Positions 1 to 8,258 of a DNA stretch of 64,000 nucleotides are shown here, one piece after another (position 1 is the stretch's first letter; the number at the start of each line of letters is the position of its first letter). The position numbers and the translations under genes were made by a program. The stretch is from contig NZ_CP064048.1 of assembly GCF_020923495.1 (NCBI RefSeq), forward strand, positions 459,501 through 523,500, in the 5' to 3' direction. This stretch comes from Brevibacillus sedimenti. GTDB taxonomy: Bacteria > Bacillota > Bacilli > Brevibacillales > Brevibacillaceae. The notes below the pieces were generated by a model that searched no databases, was not told where the DNA came from, and saw nothing but the letters and a program-made list of their open reading frames with translations.

Positions 1-296
1 TCCTTTGACGACCTGCTCAGCGGAAAAACGAAAGACGCGGGGAAAAACAGGGGGCACAAGTCTCACCTCGTCGAAAACACCCGGATGTTTGCCCCCTGCC
101 CGCGTCCCGTTTTGGAGCGGACAACATCCACTTATATGCTGGGCGTCAAGAGAGCGAGCGGGCCCGATCACCCATGCGCCACGGACGTTGTCTACATGCT
201 GAACAGCCTTCCTCCTGCGAGGGAAACCTGCTTGTGATGTACGTAATCCGATGAACGTATTGAAAATGTCCCAACCCTGTCAAGGGAGAGTCTGGT
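1..296. other. Window edge, no confident gene; one copy of a dispersed repeat
   Basis: Frame 1 of the plus strand is open from the window edge to a TGA near 235, but the translation is not convincing and no start is visible. Plus-strand bases 48-54 (GGGGGCA) and 106-112 (TGCCCCC) form the arms of a wide inverted repeat. Bases 141-204 (minus) carry a repeat found again near 53.3 and 62.0 kb, listed separately. The stretch lies downstream of the flotillin stop codon. I see no clear terminator for that gene. Confidence 0.4.
141..204 (-). repeat. Dispersed ~60-bp repeat, copy A
   Basis: Read on the minus strand, this segment contains GTTCAGCATGTAGACAA, then CGTCCGTGGCGCATGGGTGA, then GGGCCCGCTCGC. 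Copies B (53291-53354) and C (62026-62080) show the same blocks in the same order with similar spacing, differing by scattered substitutions and one single-base gap. The three copies lie in unrelated intergenic regions, so this is a dispersed non-coding repeat and not a shared gene. Its function is unknown. Confidence 0.7.
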
Positions 297-1871
297 CTAT
301 TGTTCCGCTGCGGAACTTGCCGGACGTTGGGCTTGGTCCGCAGTCGGGAGCGGCTCGGCCGCGGCCGCAGCCTGCTGAGCCGCCGGCTGCGTCACGGGCG
401 GGGCCTCCGGTTGGGACGGCTGCATAAAGCTGGCGATCATTTTGTTCATGTCCAGTCCGGAGACGTCCTTCAACATTTCCGGAAGTTGGGCCATCAGCTT
501 GGTCACGTTGCCGCTCAGCCGATTCACACCGTCGCCCTGCCCGCCGCCGGTGTCGATGATCGTCACCTTGTCAATCGCTTTCATCGGCTCGGCCACCTTC
601 GCAGCCAATTCAGGCAGCATCTTGGCGATGATGTCCAGCACGGCTGCCTGTCCGAACTTTTCGAACGCTTCGGCCAATTTCTCCTTCCCTTCCGCCTCCG
701 CTTCCAGTTTCAGGCGGGTAACCTCCGCCTCGGCGCTGCCTCGTGCCTTTTCCGCCTCGGCGATGGCCAGACCTTCCAGCCGCTTCTGTTCAGCCAGCGC
801 TTTTGCTTCTGCCTCGATCCGATACTTCAGCGCGTCGGCTTCGCGGATTTTCTTTGCCTTCTCCGCTTCCGCCGCCTGTTCCACGGCATATCGTTCGGCG
901 TCTGCCTTTTTCTTCACTTCGGCGTCGTACTGCCGCTCGCGGCGCAGGATTTCCTTTTCCTCCAGCTCGATTTGCTTTTGCTTGCGGACGAGGTCGATTT
1001 TCATCTCCTCTTCCGTCACCTTTTGCTTCGCGACGGCTTCCTGCAGCTTGTAGGCCTGGTCGGCGACGGCTCTCGCCTTGTCCTGCTCCTGCTTGAAAGC
1101 GGCGATCTTCAGTTCCTTGTCCTTCTCGGCCTCGGCGATGTTCGTCTCTTTCAGCAGTTCCGCCTTGCGCGCCTCTTCTTCCGCCTGGGCCTGGCGAATG
1201 CGCGCTTCCTTGTCCGCTTCTGCCTGAGAAATCATGGCATCCCGCTTGACGGCCGCAATCTGCGGAATCCCCAGCGCCGCCAGGTAGCCGTTTTTGTCGC
1301 GCACATCCTTGATCGTGAAGCTGACCACGGCAAGCCCCATCTTTTTCAGATCCTTGGCGGCGACCGCCTGCACCTCCTGGGCAAAGCGCTCCCGGTTTTT
1401 GTAAATCTCCTCCACCGTCATGCTTCCCAGGATGGCGCGCAGGTAGCCTTCCAGGACTTCCTGGGCCTCCGCTTTCAGCGCGTCGTCCGACTTGCCCATG
1501 AACTGCTCCGCGGCTGTGGCAATGTCCTCAATCGACCCGCCTACCTTGATAATGGCGACACCGTCTGCCATCACCGGAACACCCTGCTCGGTGTACACTT
1601 CCGGTGTGGAGACGTCCAGCTTGTGGGACAGCAGGCTGAGGAAGTTGGCCTGCTGGAAAATCGGCAGGATGAAGGCGCCTCCGCCCCGGACGATTTTCAT
1701 CTTGCGGCCGGATTCATCGCTGAGCACGTTTTTGGTGCCCAAAAAGCTGCCGGTCACGATCATCGCCTCATCTGCGCCCACGGTCTTGTACCGGGCCCAA
1801 AAAGCGATGCCCAGCACCACGAAGACGCCGACAACGACAGCGACGGTGACAAGAATGGTCGATTCCATCAA
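297..1871 (-). CDS. floT: Flotillin-like membrane scaffold protein (FloT/YuaG family)
   Basis: Flotillins organise functional membrane microdomains and act at the cytoplasmic membrane. The 524-residue product starts with one hydrophobic anchor (about residues 5-25). A PHB/SPFH domain follows to about residue 200, then a long Ala/Glu/Lys-rich coiled coil (about 210-420) and a Gln/Ala/Pro-rich tail. Length and layout match Bacillus FloT (about 509 residues). The ATG overlaps the stop of the upstream NfeD gene by four bases (ATGA), so the two are translationally coupled, as in the yuaF-yuaG pair of B. subtilis. The family assignment is secure; the symbol is by homology and gene order. Confidence 0.93.
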   Translation of the reverse strand: MMESTILVTVAVVVGVFVVLGIAFWARYKTVGADEAMIVTGSFLGTKNVLSDESGRKMKIVRGGGAFILPIFQQANFLSLLSHKLDVSTPEVYTEQGVPVMADGVAIIKVGGSIEDIATAAEQFMGKSDDALKAEAQEVLEGYLRAILGSMTVEEIYKNRERFAQEVQAVAAKDLKKMGLAVVSFTIKDVRDKNGYLAALGIPQIAAVKRDAMISQAEADKEARIRQAQAEEEARKAELLKETNIAEAEKDKELKIAAFKQEQDKARAVADQAYKLQEAVAKQKVTEEEMKIDLVRKQKQIELEEKEILRRERQYDAEVKKKADAERYAVEQAAEAEKAKKIREADALKYRIEAEAKALAEQKRLEGLAIAEAEKARGSAEAEVTRLKLEAEAEGKEKLAEAFEKFGQAAVLDIIAKMLPELAAKVAEPMKAIDKVTIIDTGGGQGDGVNRLSGNVTKLMAQLPEMLKDVSGLDMNKMIASFMQPSQPEAPPVTQPAAQQAAAAAEPLPTADQAQRPASSAAEQ

Positions 1872-2407
1872 AGCATGGCCTCCTTTTCGTCAAATTGGGG
1901 AAATGGTGTGACATACAAAACGTGGTCACGCACCTCTACCACCACGACTCGCGTCCCTTCCCGGATCGGTTCACCATCTACGCTGGCAGCCATGTGGTGG
2001 GTAGTGCCGGCCACCATGACAATCAGCACTTCTCCCAGACCGCCCGAGGGGATCGATGTCCATACTTCGCCAATTTGGCCGACGAGCTGCTGCATCGAGT
2101 AACCTGTCGTGTTCTCCGCCTTCGCCATCGGCTCCACCCAGACGAAATACGCCAGAACTGCCAACGCCACTCCCGCCAAAGCAGCCAAGCCGAGCACCGT
2201 CCACGCGGAAAAGGAAGTCAGACGGGTCAGGAGCAAGCCCGCAGCGCCAAAAGCGGTAATCCCGCTGACCAGCAGGACGGGCTGCAGCACCGGCAGCTGG
2301 AGCTGTTCCAGCCAATCGGAGACAGCATCGCCAAAAAACAATGTCGTCAACGTATAGACAAGGCCAAATACGATGCAGATGAGGTAGACGGTATCCATCA
2401 CGCCCAT
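1868..2407 (-). CDS. NfeD-family membrane protein (YuaF-like)
   Basis: Short NfeD proteins accompany flotillins and stomatins. The 179-residue product has three hydrophobic segments (about 4-25, 38-58 and 65-90) followed by a soluble beta-rich region (about 100-170) that fits the OB-fold of NfeD. The ATG at 2407 is preferred over an upstream GTG at 2416 because the AAAGGGG ribosome binding site sits 8 bases ahead of it. It overlaps the flotillin start by four bases. It probably functions as the membrane partner of flotillin, as inferred from the B. subtilis pair. Confidence 0.88.
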   Translation of the reverse strand: MGVMDTVYLICIVFGLVYTLTTLFFGDAVSDWLEQLQLPVLQPVLLVSGITAFGAAGLLLTRLTSFSAWTVLGLAALAGVALAVLAYFVWVEPMAKAENTTGYSMQQLVGQIGEVWTSIPSGGLGEVLIVMVAGTTHHMAASVDGEPIREGTRVVVVEVRDHVLYVTPFPQFDEKEAML

Positions 2408-2487
2408 GTTTGTCACCCCTTTCCATTCCTGTCACCTCTTTCATACGAATGGATAGGCCAAATGTTTCGATTTTTCGGCACGATTCT

Positions 2488-3945
2488 TCACCGACAGGGG
2501 GACAAACGTACCGGTGCCGCCTTTTTGATCGCCCCCGCCAACCTGCGTATCCCCTCCTCCAACGCCTCACTGCTCTCCCACGAATACGTCAAACGCATCC
2601 AGCCGGGCTCCGCTCCAAACACCTCGCCAGGCGTCATCAACACGCCGGCCTGGATCGCCGCCTCCAGCAGGTCCAGTCCGTCAATGGGCGTGTTCAGTCG
2701 GCACCAGATGTGGCAGCTGCCCGCCGGCACGTTCCACGATGCCTCCTGCCTCAGGTGCGTATCCAGTGCGGCCAGCATCCGGTCCCGCTGGGCGGTGAGA
2801 AACGGACGCAGCCGCTCCATCTGCCGCTCCCACAGCCCGCCTTCCAGAGCCAGCCGGGCCAACTGCTGCGATACCGAGCTGGTGCCGTAGTCCATCTGCT
2901 GTTTGGCGTCAGCCAGCCGTTCGATGACTGCACGCGGCCCGACCAGCCAGCCGATCCTTAGTCCGGACGCGATCGTCTTGGACAAACTGCCGACGTACAG
3001 GACGGAATCGCCGCTGTCCAGCGCCTTCAGCGGCAGCGGCGGACGCTTGTCCTCGTCCAGAGCGAGCGCTCCGTACGCGTCGTCCTCCACCACCGGAATC
3101 CGCAGTTCGCGGCAGACGGTCAACAGCTGCCGGCGACGCGCTTCACTCAGCACGGTGCCGGTGGGATTGTGAAAAGTGGGGTTGAGAAACACCATGCGAA
3201 TCCGGTGTTTTTTGTACAGCGTCCACATCTCGTCGGGAATCACCCCATCCGAGTCCATCGGAAGCTGGTAGAGGCGAAGGCCCGCCGACGCGAACAAGGG
3301 CAGCGAATAAGTGTATGAGGGTCCCTCCATGGCGATGGCATCGCCCGGGGCCAGCAGGCAGAGCGAAATGAGATGGAGCGCCTGTTGAGCGCCCGAGGTA
3401 ATCAGGATCTCTTCGGAAGAGACAGCAATCCCGTAATGGGTCCGCAGGTGAGCAGACACGGCTTCGCGCAGCTGCGGCTCCCCTTTGGGATGGACGTACC
3501 CCAAATCGATAGCCTCCATCTTCCCCCCGGTCAAACGCTCAAACTCCAGTGTCGGGATCATTTCCGTCGCCAGTTCTGCCTTGGCCAGATTGATGATCGC
3601 CGGATTCCACCCGGCTTCGCGGATTCGCCTGACGAGCGGCAGTGCCGGCAAAAACGCCCCGCCGGTGGTGTACTGGTGCCAGTTGGGCACTTTTTGTACG
3701 CCCCACAGGTGCCGGCTGACCCACGTCCCGCTTCCCTGCAGGGACTGGATCAACCCGGCGGCGCGCAGCTCCTCGTAAGCTGCCGAAACCGTCCCCCGAT
3801 TGACGCCGTACTGGCGGGCCAGCGTCCGCTCTGGCGGCAGCGGAGCCCCCGGCGGCAGCGCCCCGCTGACGATCTCACGTTCCAGATGCGCTGCAATCTG
3901 CTTGTAGACCGGCATTTCCGCATGCTTGTCCGGCTTCCAATCCAT
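2488..3945 (-). CDS. MocR-type regulator: GntR winged helix fused to a class I aminotransferase domain
   Basis: MocR regulators sense a ligand through a PLP-binding aminotransferase-like domain. The 485-residue product has a GntR winged helix in about residues 10-75 (PVYKQIAAHLEREI; ERTLARQYGVNRGT). A linker and a fold-type I aminotransferase domain (about 115-470) follow. The PLP lysine is expected in GSLSKTIASGLRIGW. The ATG at 3945 is chosen because GGGAGG lies just upstream; the open frame extends further 5' into the promoter region. It is divergent from an EamA transporter, and the shared intergenic region carries an ATTGG direct repeat. The second MocR at 62.1-63.5 kb has the same arrangement. 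The likely role is to control the transporter and itself. Confidence 0.92.
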   Translation of the reverse strand: MDWKPDKHAEMPVYKQIAAHLEREIVSGALPPGAPLPPERTLARQYGVNRGTVSAAYEELRAAGLIQSLQGSGTWVSRHLWGVQKVPNWHQYTTGGAFLPALPLVRRIREAGWNPAIINLAKAELATEMIPTLEFERLTGGKMEAIDLGYVHPKGEPQLREAVSAHLRTHYGIAVSSEEILITSGAQQALHLISLCLLAPGDAIAMEGPSYTYSLPLFASAGLRLYQLPMDSDGVIPDEMWTLYKKHRIRMVFLNPTFHNPTGTVLSEARRRQLLTVCRELRIPVVEDDAYGALALDEDKRPPLPLKALDSGDSVLYVGSLSKTIASGLRIGWLVGPRAVIERLADAKQQMDYGTSSVSQQLARLALEGGLWERQMERLRPFLTAQRDRMLAALDTHLRQEASWNVPAGSCHIWCRLNTPIDGLDLLEAAIQAGVLMTPGEVFGAEPGWMRLTYSWESSEALEEGIRRLAGAIKKAAPVRLSPCR

Positions 3946-3998
3946 GTCACATTCCCTCCCGTGGCCCTCGTTTCGTTTCTTGTTCTCTCGTTCGACAA

Positions 3999-4059
3999 AT
4001 TGGCCTATCAACCCTGCGACCAATTGGCTCAAGACTTTTCACGCAGCCTCCCCTACCAT
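3999..4059 (+). promoter_or_regulatory. MocR operator (two ATTGG boxes, 24-bp period) and promoter of the EamA gene
   Basis: ATTGG occurs at 3999-4003 and 4023-4027, exactly 24 bp apart. The second box lies within CCAATTGGCT. Starting 24 bases after TTGGCT is TACCAT (4054-4059), a plausible -10 box, with a weak -35 candidate AAGACT 17 bp upstream of it. The same arrangement, base for base in spacing, occurs at 63579-63639 in front of the LysE-type gene. Direct-repeat operators beside weak -35 boxes are known for MocR activators such as GabR and PdxR. The operator role here is an inference. Confidence 0.75.
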
Positions 4060-4099
4060 GGAAAGTGCCAGAGCATGCTGAGAAAAGGATGGGATCATC

Positions 4100-5038
4100 A
4101 TGAAAATTCAAGTCCGAAGCCGGATTCGTCAACCTTCGTCACGGGAAACCTCAGTTCAACGGCAGGAACGTGTGGGCCTGGCCTGGGGACTGCTCGGCGT
4201 CTTCAGCTTCAGCCTGACGCTTCCGGCCACCAAGGCAGCCTTGGCCTCCCTCTCTCCGCTCACCGTCGGGCTGGGGCGGGCGCTGGTTGCCGCTGTGCTG
4301 GCCGGAGTGGTGCTGCTGCTAAAGCGGGAGCGGGTACCAACCTGGCAGGAAACCAGGCAGCTTTTGATCGTCGCCGCGGGAGTGGTCGGCGGCTTTCCAT
4401 TTTTATCCGCCTGGGCGATGGAACGTGTACCGGCCACCCACGGCGCAATCGTACTGGCGCTGCTTCCGCTGGCGACTGCGGGAATGGCTGCGTTTTTCGC
4501 CGGGGAGCGTCCTTCTCGGCGGTATTGGCTCTCCAGCGCGGCGGCCTGTCTGACGATCCTGGCGTACGCAGCCGGCACCGGACTGGGCGGACTGCAGCTG
4601 GCCGATCTGGCGCTGCTCGGTGCCGTGCTGGCCGCTGCCGTTGGCTACGCCGTGGGCGGACAGCTGGCGCGCACGATGGGCAGCTGGCAGGTGATCAGTT
4701 GGGCACTGGTCTTTTCCTTGCCACTCCTCGTCGTCACCATGACCGGCCCGCTCATCTCCGAACTCCGTAACGCCTCATGGAGTGCGTGGCTGGGTTTTGG
4801 CTATGTCAGCGTGGTCAGCCAGTATCTCGGTTTCTTCGCCTGGTATCACGGCCTGGCTGTTGGGGGCGTGGCTCGTGTCGGCCAGACGCAGTACCTCCAG
4901 CCGTTTTTCACGATTGCCGCTTCTGCCCTGCTGTTAGGCGAATCCATCACGCTGGGGGCTATCGCCGCTGCCGTCATCGTCGTAGCCGCCGTAGCCCAGG
5001 GACGCCGTGCCGCTGTCATGCGCATCGAGCGGTCGTGA
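4100..5038 (+). CDS. EamA/DMT-family transporter
   Basis: This 312-residue protein has about ten hydrophobic helices in two EamA repeats, the usual layout of drug/metabolite transporters. These exporters or permeases sit in the cytoplasmic membrane; the substrate cannot be read from sequence. The first helix begins near residue 27 (LAWGLLGVFSFSLTLPATKA). An AAAGGATG ribosome binding site precedes the ATG. The gene is divergent from the MocR regulator at 2488-3945, which by analogy with similar pairs is expected to activate it, perhaps in response to an amino compound or vitamin B6-related ligand. Confidence 0.88.
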   Translation: MKIQVRSRIRQPSSRETSVQRQERVGLAWGLLGVFSFSLTLPATKAALASLSPLTVGLGRALVAAVLAGVVLLLKRERVPTWQETRQLLIVAAGVVGGFPFLSAWAMERVPATHGAIVLALLPLATAGMAAFFAGERPSRRYWLSSAAACLTILAYAAGTGLGGLQLADLALLGAVLAAAVGYAVGGQLARTMGSWQVISWALVFSLPLLVVTMTGPLISELRNASWSAWLGFGYVSVVSQYLGFFAWYHGLAVGGVARVGQTQYLQPFFTIAASALLLGESITLGAIAAAVIVVAAVAQGRRAAVMRIERS

Positions 5039-5079
5039 ATGAGATCGCAGCAAAAACGAAAACGGTTTGCTCGCCTCCG

Positions 5080-6174
5080 TCATTGTCTGGCCGGGTCATT
5101 TGGTCCCAAGCCCTTGATCGACTGGACCGCCGCTGCATCCAGCTTCTTCAGAAGGGCGACGAGGAGTTTTACCGCATGGTCCAAATCATCCCGGTGGACG
5201 ACGGAGACGTGGCTGTGAATGTAGCGGGCCGGCACGCCGATCACCATGGAGGGGATGCCGTTGTAAGCGGTGTGAATCTTTCCGGCGTCGGTGCCGCCGC
5301 CCGGCATCACGTCGATCTGAAACGGGATATTGTGTTCCCGCGCCGTCTCGATGACGAAGTTTCTGAGCTTCAGATGGGGAATCATTGTACGATCCAAAAA
5401 TCCCAACAGCGGCCCTTTGCCCAATCGGGTCCGCCCGTCCTTTTGGGCCATGCCCGGCGTATCCCCGGCCACGCCGACATCCAGTGCAAACGCGATGTCC
5501 GGCGATATCTTGTGCGCCAGCGTCTCGGCGCCGCGAAGTCCCACTTCCTCCTGAACGGTGGCGCCGGCGTATACGGTATTGGACAGGGTTTCCTGTTGAA
5601 TCTGCTCCATTACTTTCAGCGCGAGATAACAGCCTGCCCGGTTGTCCCACGCTTTTGCCAGCAGCAGTTTGGGGTTGGGGAGGACTTCAAACGGACACAC
5701 GGGAACCGCCGGGTCGCCCACCTGGACGCCGAATTTCTCCGCCTCCTCCCGGCTGGACGCTCCGATGTCGATGAACATGTTGTCGATCTCCAGCACGTTC
5801 CTGCGCTCTTCCAGGGAAAGGACGTGAGGCGCTTTGGAACCAATCACCCCGGTCAAATCACCTGAGCCGGTCAGCACTTTCACCCGTTGGGCCAGCATCA
5901 CGTGTCCCCACCAGCCGCCGAGCGGCAGAAACCGCAAAAACCCGTCATCGGTGATGTGCGTAATCAGAAACGCCACTTCGTCAAGATGCGCCGCCAACAG
6001 GATTTTTGGTCCCGAATCCCCTTTTTTCCCGACGATGCTGCCCAAGTTGTCGGTAATCAACTCCGCTTGCAGATCGGCCAGGTGTTTTCGCATCACCTCG
6101 TGGATGCGCACCTCAAATCCGGGCGGCCCGGCCGTCTCCGTCAGTTCCTTCATCAGCAGCAAATCCTTCTCCAA
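5080..6174 (-). CDS. M42-family metalloaminopeptidase (glutamyl aminopeptidase/cellulase M-like)
   Basis: M42 peptidases are cytoplasmic dinuclear metal aminopeptidases forming tetrahedral dodecamers. The metal and catalytic residues are visible in order: AAHLDEVAF, AWDNRAGC, VQEEVGLRGA (catalytic Glu pair), ALDVG and YIHSHVSV. I start at a TTG (6174) because a perfect AAAGGAGG lies 8 bases upstream. This gives 364 residues, the normal family length; an ATG start at 6351 would add a non-conserved N-terminus. It looks monocistronic, with a terminator of the upstream small gene just ahead. The exact substrate preference cannot be predicted. Confidence 0.9.
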   Translation of the reverse strand: MEKDLLLMKELTETAGPPGFEVRIHEVMRKHLADLQAELITDNLGSIVGKKGDSGPKILLAAHLDEVAFLITHITDDGFLRFLPLGGWWGHVMLAQRVKVLTGSGDLTGVIGSKAPHVLSLEERRNVLEIDNMFIDIGASSREEAEKFGVQVGDPAVPVCPFEVLPNPKLLLAKAWDNRAGCYLALKVMEQIQQETLSNTVYAGATVQEEVGLRGAETLAHKISPDIAFALDVGVAGDTPGMAQKDGRTRLGKGPLLGFLDRTMIPHLKLRNFVIETAREHNIPFQIDVMPGGGTDAGKIHTAYNGIPSMVIGVPARYIHSHVSVVHRDDLDHAVKLLVALLKKLDAAAVQSIKGLGPNDPARQ

Positions 6175-6307
6175 AACCCATACCTCCTTTTGGCACCTCA
6201 TAGTCGTTGACTTCCCCATTTGGTCAGCCGCCATGTTTACCGACACGTGGTTCCCTCCTATTGTCACCCTGTCGTGCGGAGGTTCATTCCGGTCCAGCCT
6301 CTTCTCC

Positions 6308-6336
6308 AGACAAAAAAACCCTTCCCGGTTTCGGAA
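6308..6336 (-). terminator. Rho-independent terminator after the 40-residue membrane gene
   Basis: On the minus strand CCCTTTCC and GGGAAGGG form a hairpin with a six-base loop (one G-T pair), followed by seven T. It lies about 20 bases past the stop at 6355. Confidence 0.75.
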
Positions 6337-6354
6337 AGGGCTCGTATCCATTAC

Positions 6355-6477
6355 TCATTTTTCATATTTCTCTTTTCGTTCAAACCAAAATCTAAATAGA
6401 AACGGAGAAAACATAATCAGCAGAGGAACCCAGACTAAAACAGAATCAAGGATCCGATCAAGTATCTGAGAAAACAT
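6355..6477 (-). CDS. Small single-pass membrane protein, 40 residues
   Basis: A short frame starts at ATG 6477, preceded by a GAGGGG ribosome binding site, and ends just before a strong terminator. It encodes one hydrophobic helix (VLVWVPLLIMFSPFLFRFWF) with a charged Lys/Glu tail (ERKEKYEK), giving a probable N-out or N-in single-pass peptide with a cytoplasmic basic end. It lies downstream of the Nudix gene on the same strand. The family is not recognised. The RBS-helix-terminator layout is the main support. Confidence 0.55.
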   Translation of the reverse strand: MFSQILDRILDSVLVWVPLLIMFSPFLFRFWFERKEKYEK

Positions 6478-6518
6478 GCAGAACCCCTCACCCCCGGATT
6501 GGTAAACCTGGCACCGCT

Positions 6519-6980
6519 TCATTCCTGTTGGGAATGGCTGCCGATGTAGCCGGGGATGTACCCCGTTTTCGTCAGCGCCTGGATCACCTGCTCGCGACGC
6601 AGCGGATTGTACTCCGGACACGTGCAAAACTCCTCCACCGGCACCCACCCGGCCCAGTCAATCTCTTCGTCGTCCAGCCCGCCGGGGATGGGCGCCGTCT
6701 CCTCCCCGACCAACCGGGCCAGTACACCGATGCCAATCGTGTGCTTGCCTTCACCGGCGGTATCAATCCGTTCATCCACCCAGAGCATCCGCTCAAACTC
6801 CACCAATAGGCCAGTCTCTTCCCATACCTCGCGCCGCACCGCCTCCGGAATGGTCTCCAGAAACTCCACGCTGCCGCCGGGCAAGCTGTAACAGGGCTTT
6901 CCGTCGCTTTTTTCCCTAATCAACAAAATCGCGCCCTGGTGTTCCACCACGACGGTGACCCGCATACGAATTGCTTTCAT
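6519..6980 (-). CDS. Nudix hydrolase
   Basis: Nudix enzymes hydrolyse nucleoside diphosphates linked to another moiety, often in pool sanitation. The 153-residue product carries a complete Nudix box at about residues 36-58: it starts GSVEFLETIPEAVRREV and ends WEETGL, matching GX5EX7REUXEEXGU with the metal-binding glutamates in place. A Shine-Dalgarno-like GGGAGC precedes the ATG. The substrate is unknown. It lies 17 bases downstream of the SUFU-like gene stop on the same strand, so the two may be cotranscribed. Confidence 0.9.
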   Translation of the reverse strand: MKAIRMRVTVVVEHQGAILLIREKSDGKPCYSLPGGSVEFLETIPEAVRREVWEETGLLVEFERMLWVDERIDTAGEGKHTIGIGVLARLVGEETAPIPGGLDDEEIDWAGWVPVEEFCTCPEYNPLRREQVIQALTKTGYIPGYIGSHSQQE

Positions 6981-6996
6981 TCCGCTCGCTCCCTTT

Positions 6997-7533
6997 TTAT
7001 AAGACAGGGGGACGCGTCACATCCAGAGAATTGACTCCGGTCTCTGCAAAGCGTCTCTCCAGTGCGTCAAGTCCTTCGTTCGTTACAAAAGCGGCCTCCG
7101 TTTCGGAGATGGCGTGCAGCATCATCATCCGAACCACATCGCTCCCATTGGTAAACAGCTCAAAGCCGTCCGCTTCAAAATAAGGGGGCGTGGCCAGCGC
7201 CCAACGCAGGCAGGAGCCCTCGGCAATGGGTTCCCGGAGCAAAAAGACGTCCCCGTCCCCAAGCCGCCTTCCCTGTTCGCGCCACAGCCGGGCCACCTGT
7301 CCGGCCACGTGTCCGAGGTGGGTGACCATCGCAGGTGTGAACCGGTAGGAATAGAACACGCACTCCGTTCCTCCCGTTTGATGCAGTTCCAGCGTCGCGT
7401 AGGTCCACCAACCCCGTTTGCGCGTAGCCGGATAGACGGCGATCAGCACATCCGCCTCTTCGGATTGATACAGTTCTCCCCGGCTGCCAAACGCGTGATT
7501 ATAATGGTGAAGCAGTTGGGTTACGACTTGCAT
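6997..7533 (-). CDS. Suppressor-of-fused-like domain protein
   Basis: The 178-residue protein resembles bacterial SUFU-domain proteins. The C-terminal part has the typical layout of a hydrophobic strand run (MMMLHAISETEAAFVT) followed by an acidic helix and a closing GVNSLDVTRPP-like strand. The ATG at 7533 has GGAG 8 bases upstream; the longer frame to 7671 has no convincing signal. Bacterial SUFU-domain proteins are of unclear function and are sometimes immunity proteins in polymorphic toxin loci. No toxin is seen next door, so no role is assigned. Confidence 0.6.
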   Translation of the reverse strand: MQVVTQLLHHYNHAFGSRGELYQSEEADVLIAVYPATRKRGWWTYATLELHQTGGTECVFYSYRFTPAMVTHLGHVAGQVARLWREQGRRLGDGDVFLLREPIAEGSCLRWALATPPYFEADGFELFTNGSDVVRMMMLHAISETEAAFVTNEGLDALERRFAETGVNSLDVTRPPVL

Positions 7534-7689
7534 ATGTACGTCTCCATTCACAGTTATGTCAGCATCCCCGCGGTCCAGTGTATTCGCTAATTCTAGTATA
7601 TAGAAAGAAATGCGCCATTTGCCATGCCGAGCGGGGAGAAAATCGCGCATCCGCCCCTCACTATCCATCATCCATCAGGCGGCAACCCT

Positions 7690-7865
7690 CCTACAAAAAA
7701 GAACCCCCATACCAGCGGTGCATCTGCTCGTTGGGGGCAATTTGTCTGTATGGGAGAGGCTCCTCAGGAAGCATCCAGGCAACCCGCTGCTGCACTCCCC
7801 CGGAGAGATCATGAATTTTCTGCTTGAACGAAATGTTCAACCCGCCCAAAATCGATTGTAATATT
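7690..7865 (-). ncRNA. Candidate structured RNA or leader with terminator
   Basis: On the minus strand this GC-rich segment ends in a hairpin (CCCCCA ... TGGGGG, about 7695-7733) followed by TTCTTTTTT. That is a clear terminator without a convincing gene ahead of it. Upstream the strand contains GGGGGAG and CTCTCCC blocks and GCTTCCTGAGGAGC, all capable of pairing. A short frame (to 7933) runs through the terminator and is probably not translated. It may be a free-standing RNA, or an attenuator for the SUFU-like and Nudix genes 160 bases further on. No known RNA family was recognised. Confidence 0.45.
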
Positions 7866-7935
7866 GTAAAATAAGGAAAACCAGGCATTTCACGGATTCG
7901 TCCATATGTCCGAATGTAAGGATGTGCACTCAATC

Positions 7936-8097
7936 ATGAGCGAATTTATTCATACCGTAATGGCTATTGTTGGTTTTTTAATCCTTAAGCACTTTTTTGA
8001 AAAGAATCCGCCAAAACCATTAAAATACCATTTATTTGATTTAATTGGCATTGTTTCAATGATTTATCTTTTCAAATTCATATTTAGCATATTTTAA
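7936..8097 (+). CDS. Small AT-rich membrane protein, 53 residues (hypothetical)
   Basis: ATG 7936 has an AAGGATG upstream at a long spacing. The product has two hydrophobic segments (TVMAIVGFLILKHFF and LFDLIGIVSMIYLFKFIF) separated by a basic Pro/Lys loop. Base composition is much more AT-rich than the flanks, suggesting transfer. Family not recognised. It is the only plus-strand gene in this stretch. Confidence 0.45.
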   Translation: MSEFIHTVMAIVGFLILKHFFEKNPPKPLKYHLFDLIGIVSMIYLFKFIFSIF

Positions 8098-8258
8098 TAA
8101 AGCTGATTTATAGCGTAACCAATCGGGATATTGGGGGCTCCCAACAGCACACCGGATAACCTCGCATCCGGCCTGCATCATACCGCAACAGTTCAGGATC
8201 AAACCGCTTGCGATCAAGCCAAAGGTCTTCATCCTCCGGCCGCAGAATCACCGAACTT

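Noticed and set aside
300-2102. 600-codon plus-strand frame opposite the flotillin gene
   Set aside because: It is antisense to the Ala/Glu/Lys-rich coding region, which mechanically gives long Leu/Arg/His-rich frames. No RBS or known domain.
7691-7933. 80-codon minus frame (contains FPYFTILQSILGGLNISFKQ)
   Set aside because: It has no RBS and its last codons lie inside a terminator hairpin. Treated as part of a candidate RNA instead, though a small protein cannot be fully excluded.
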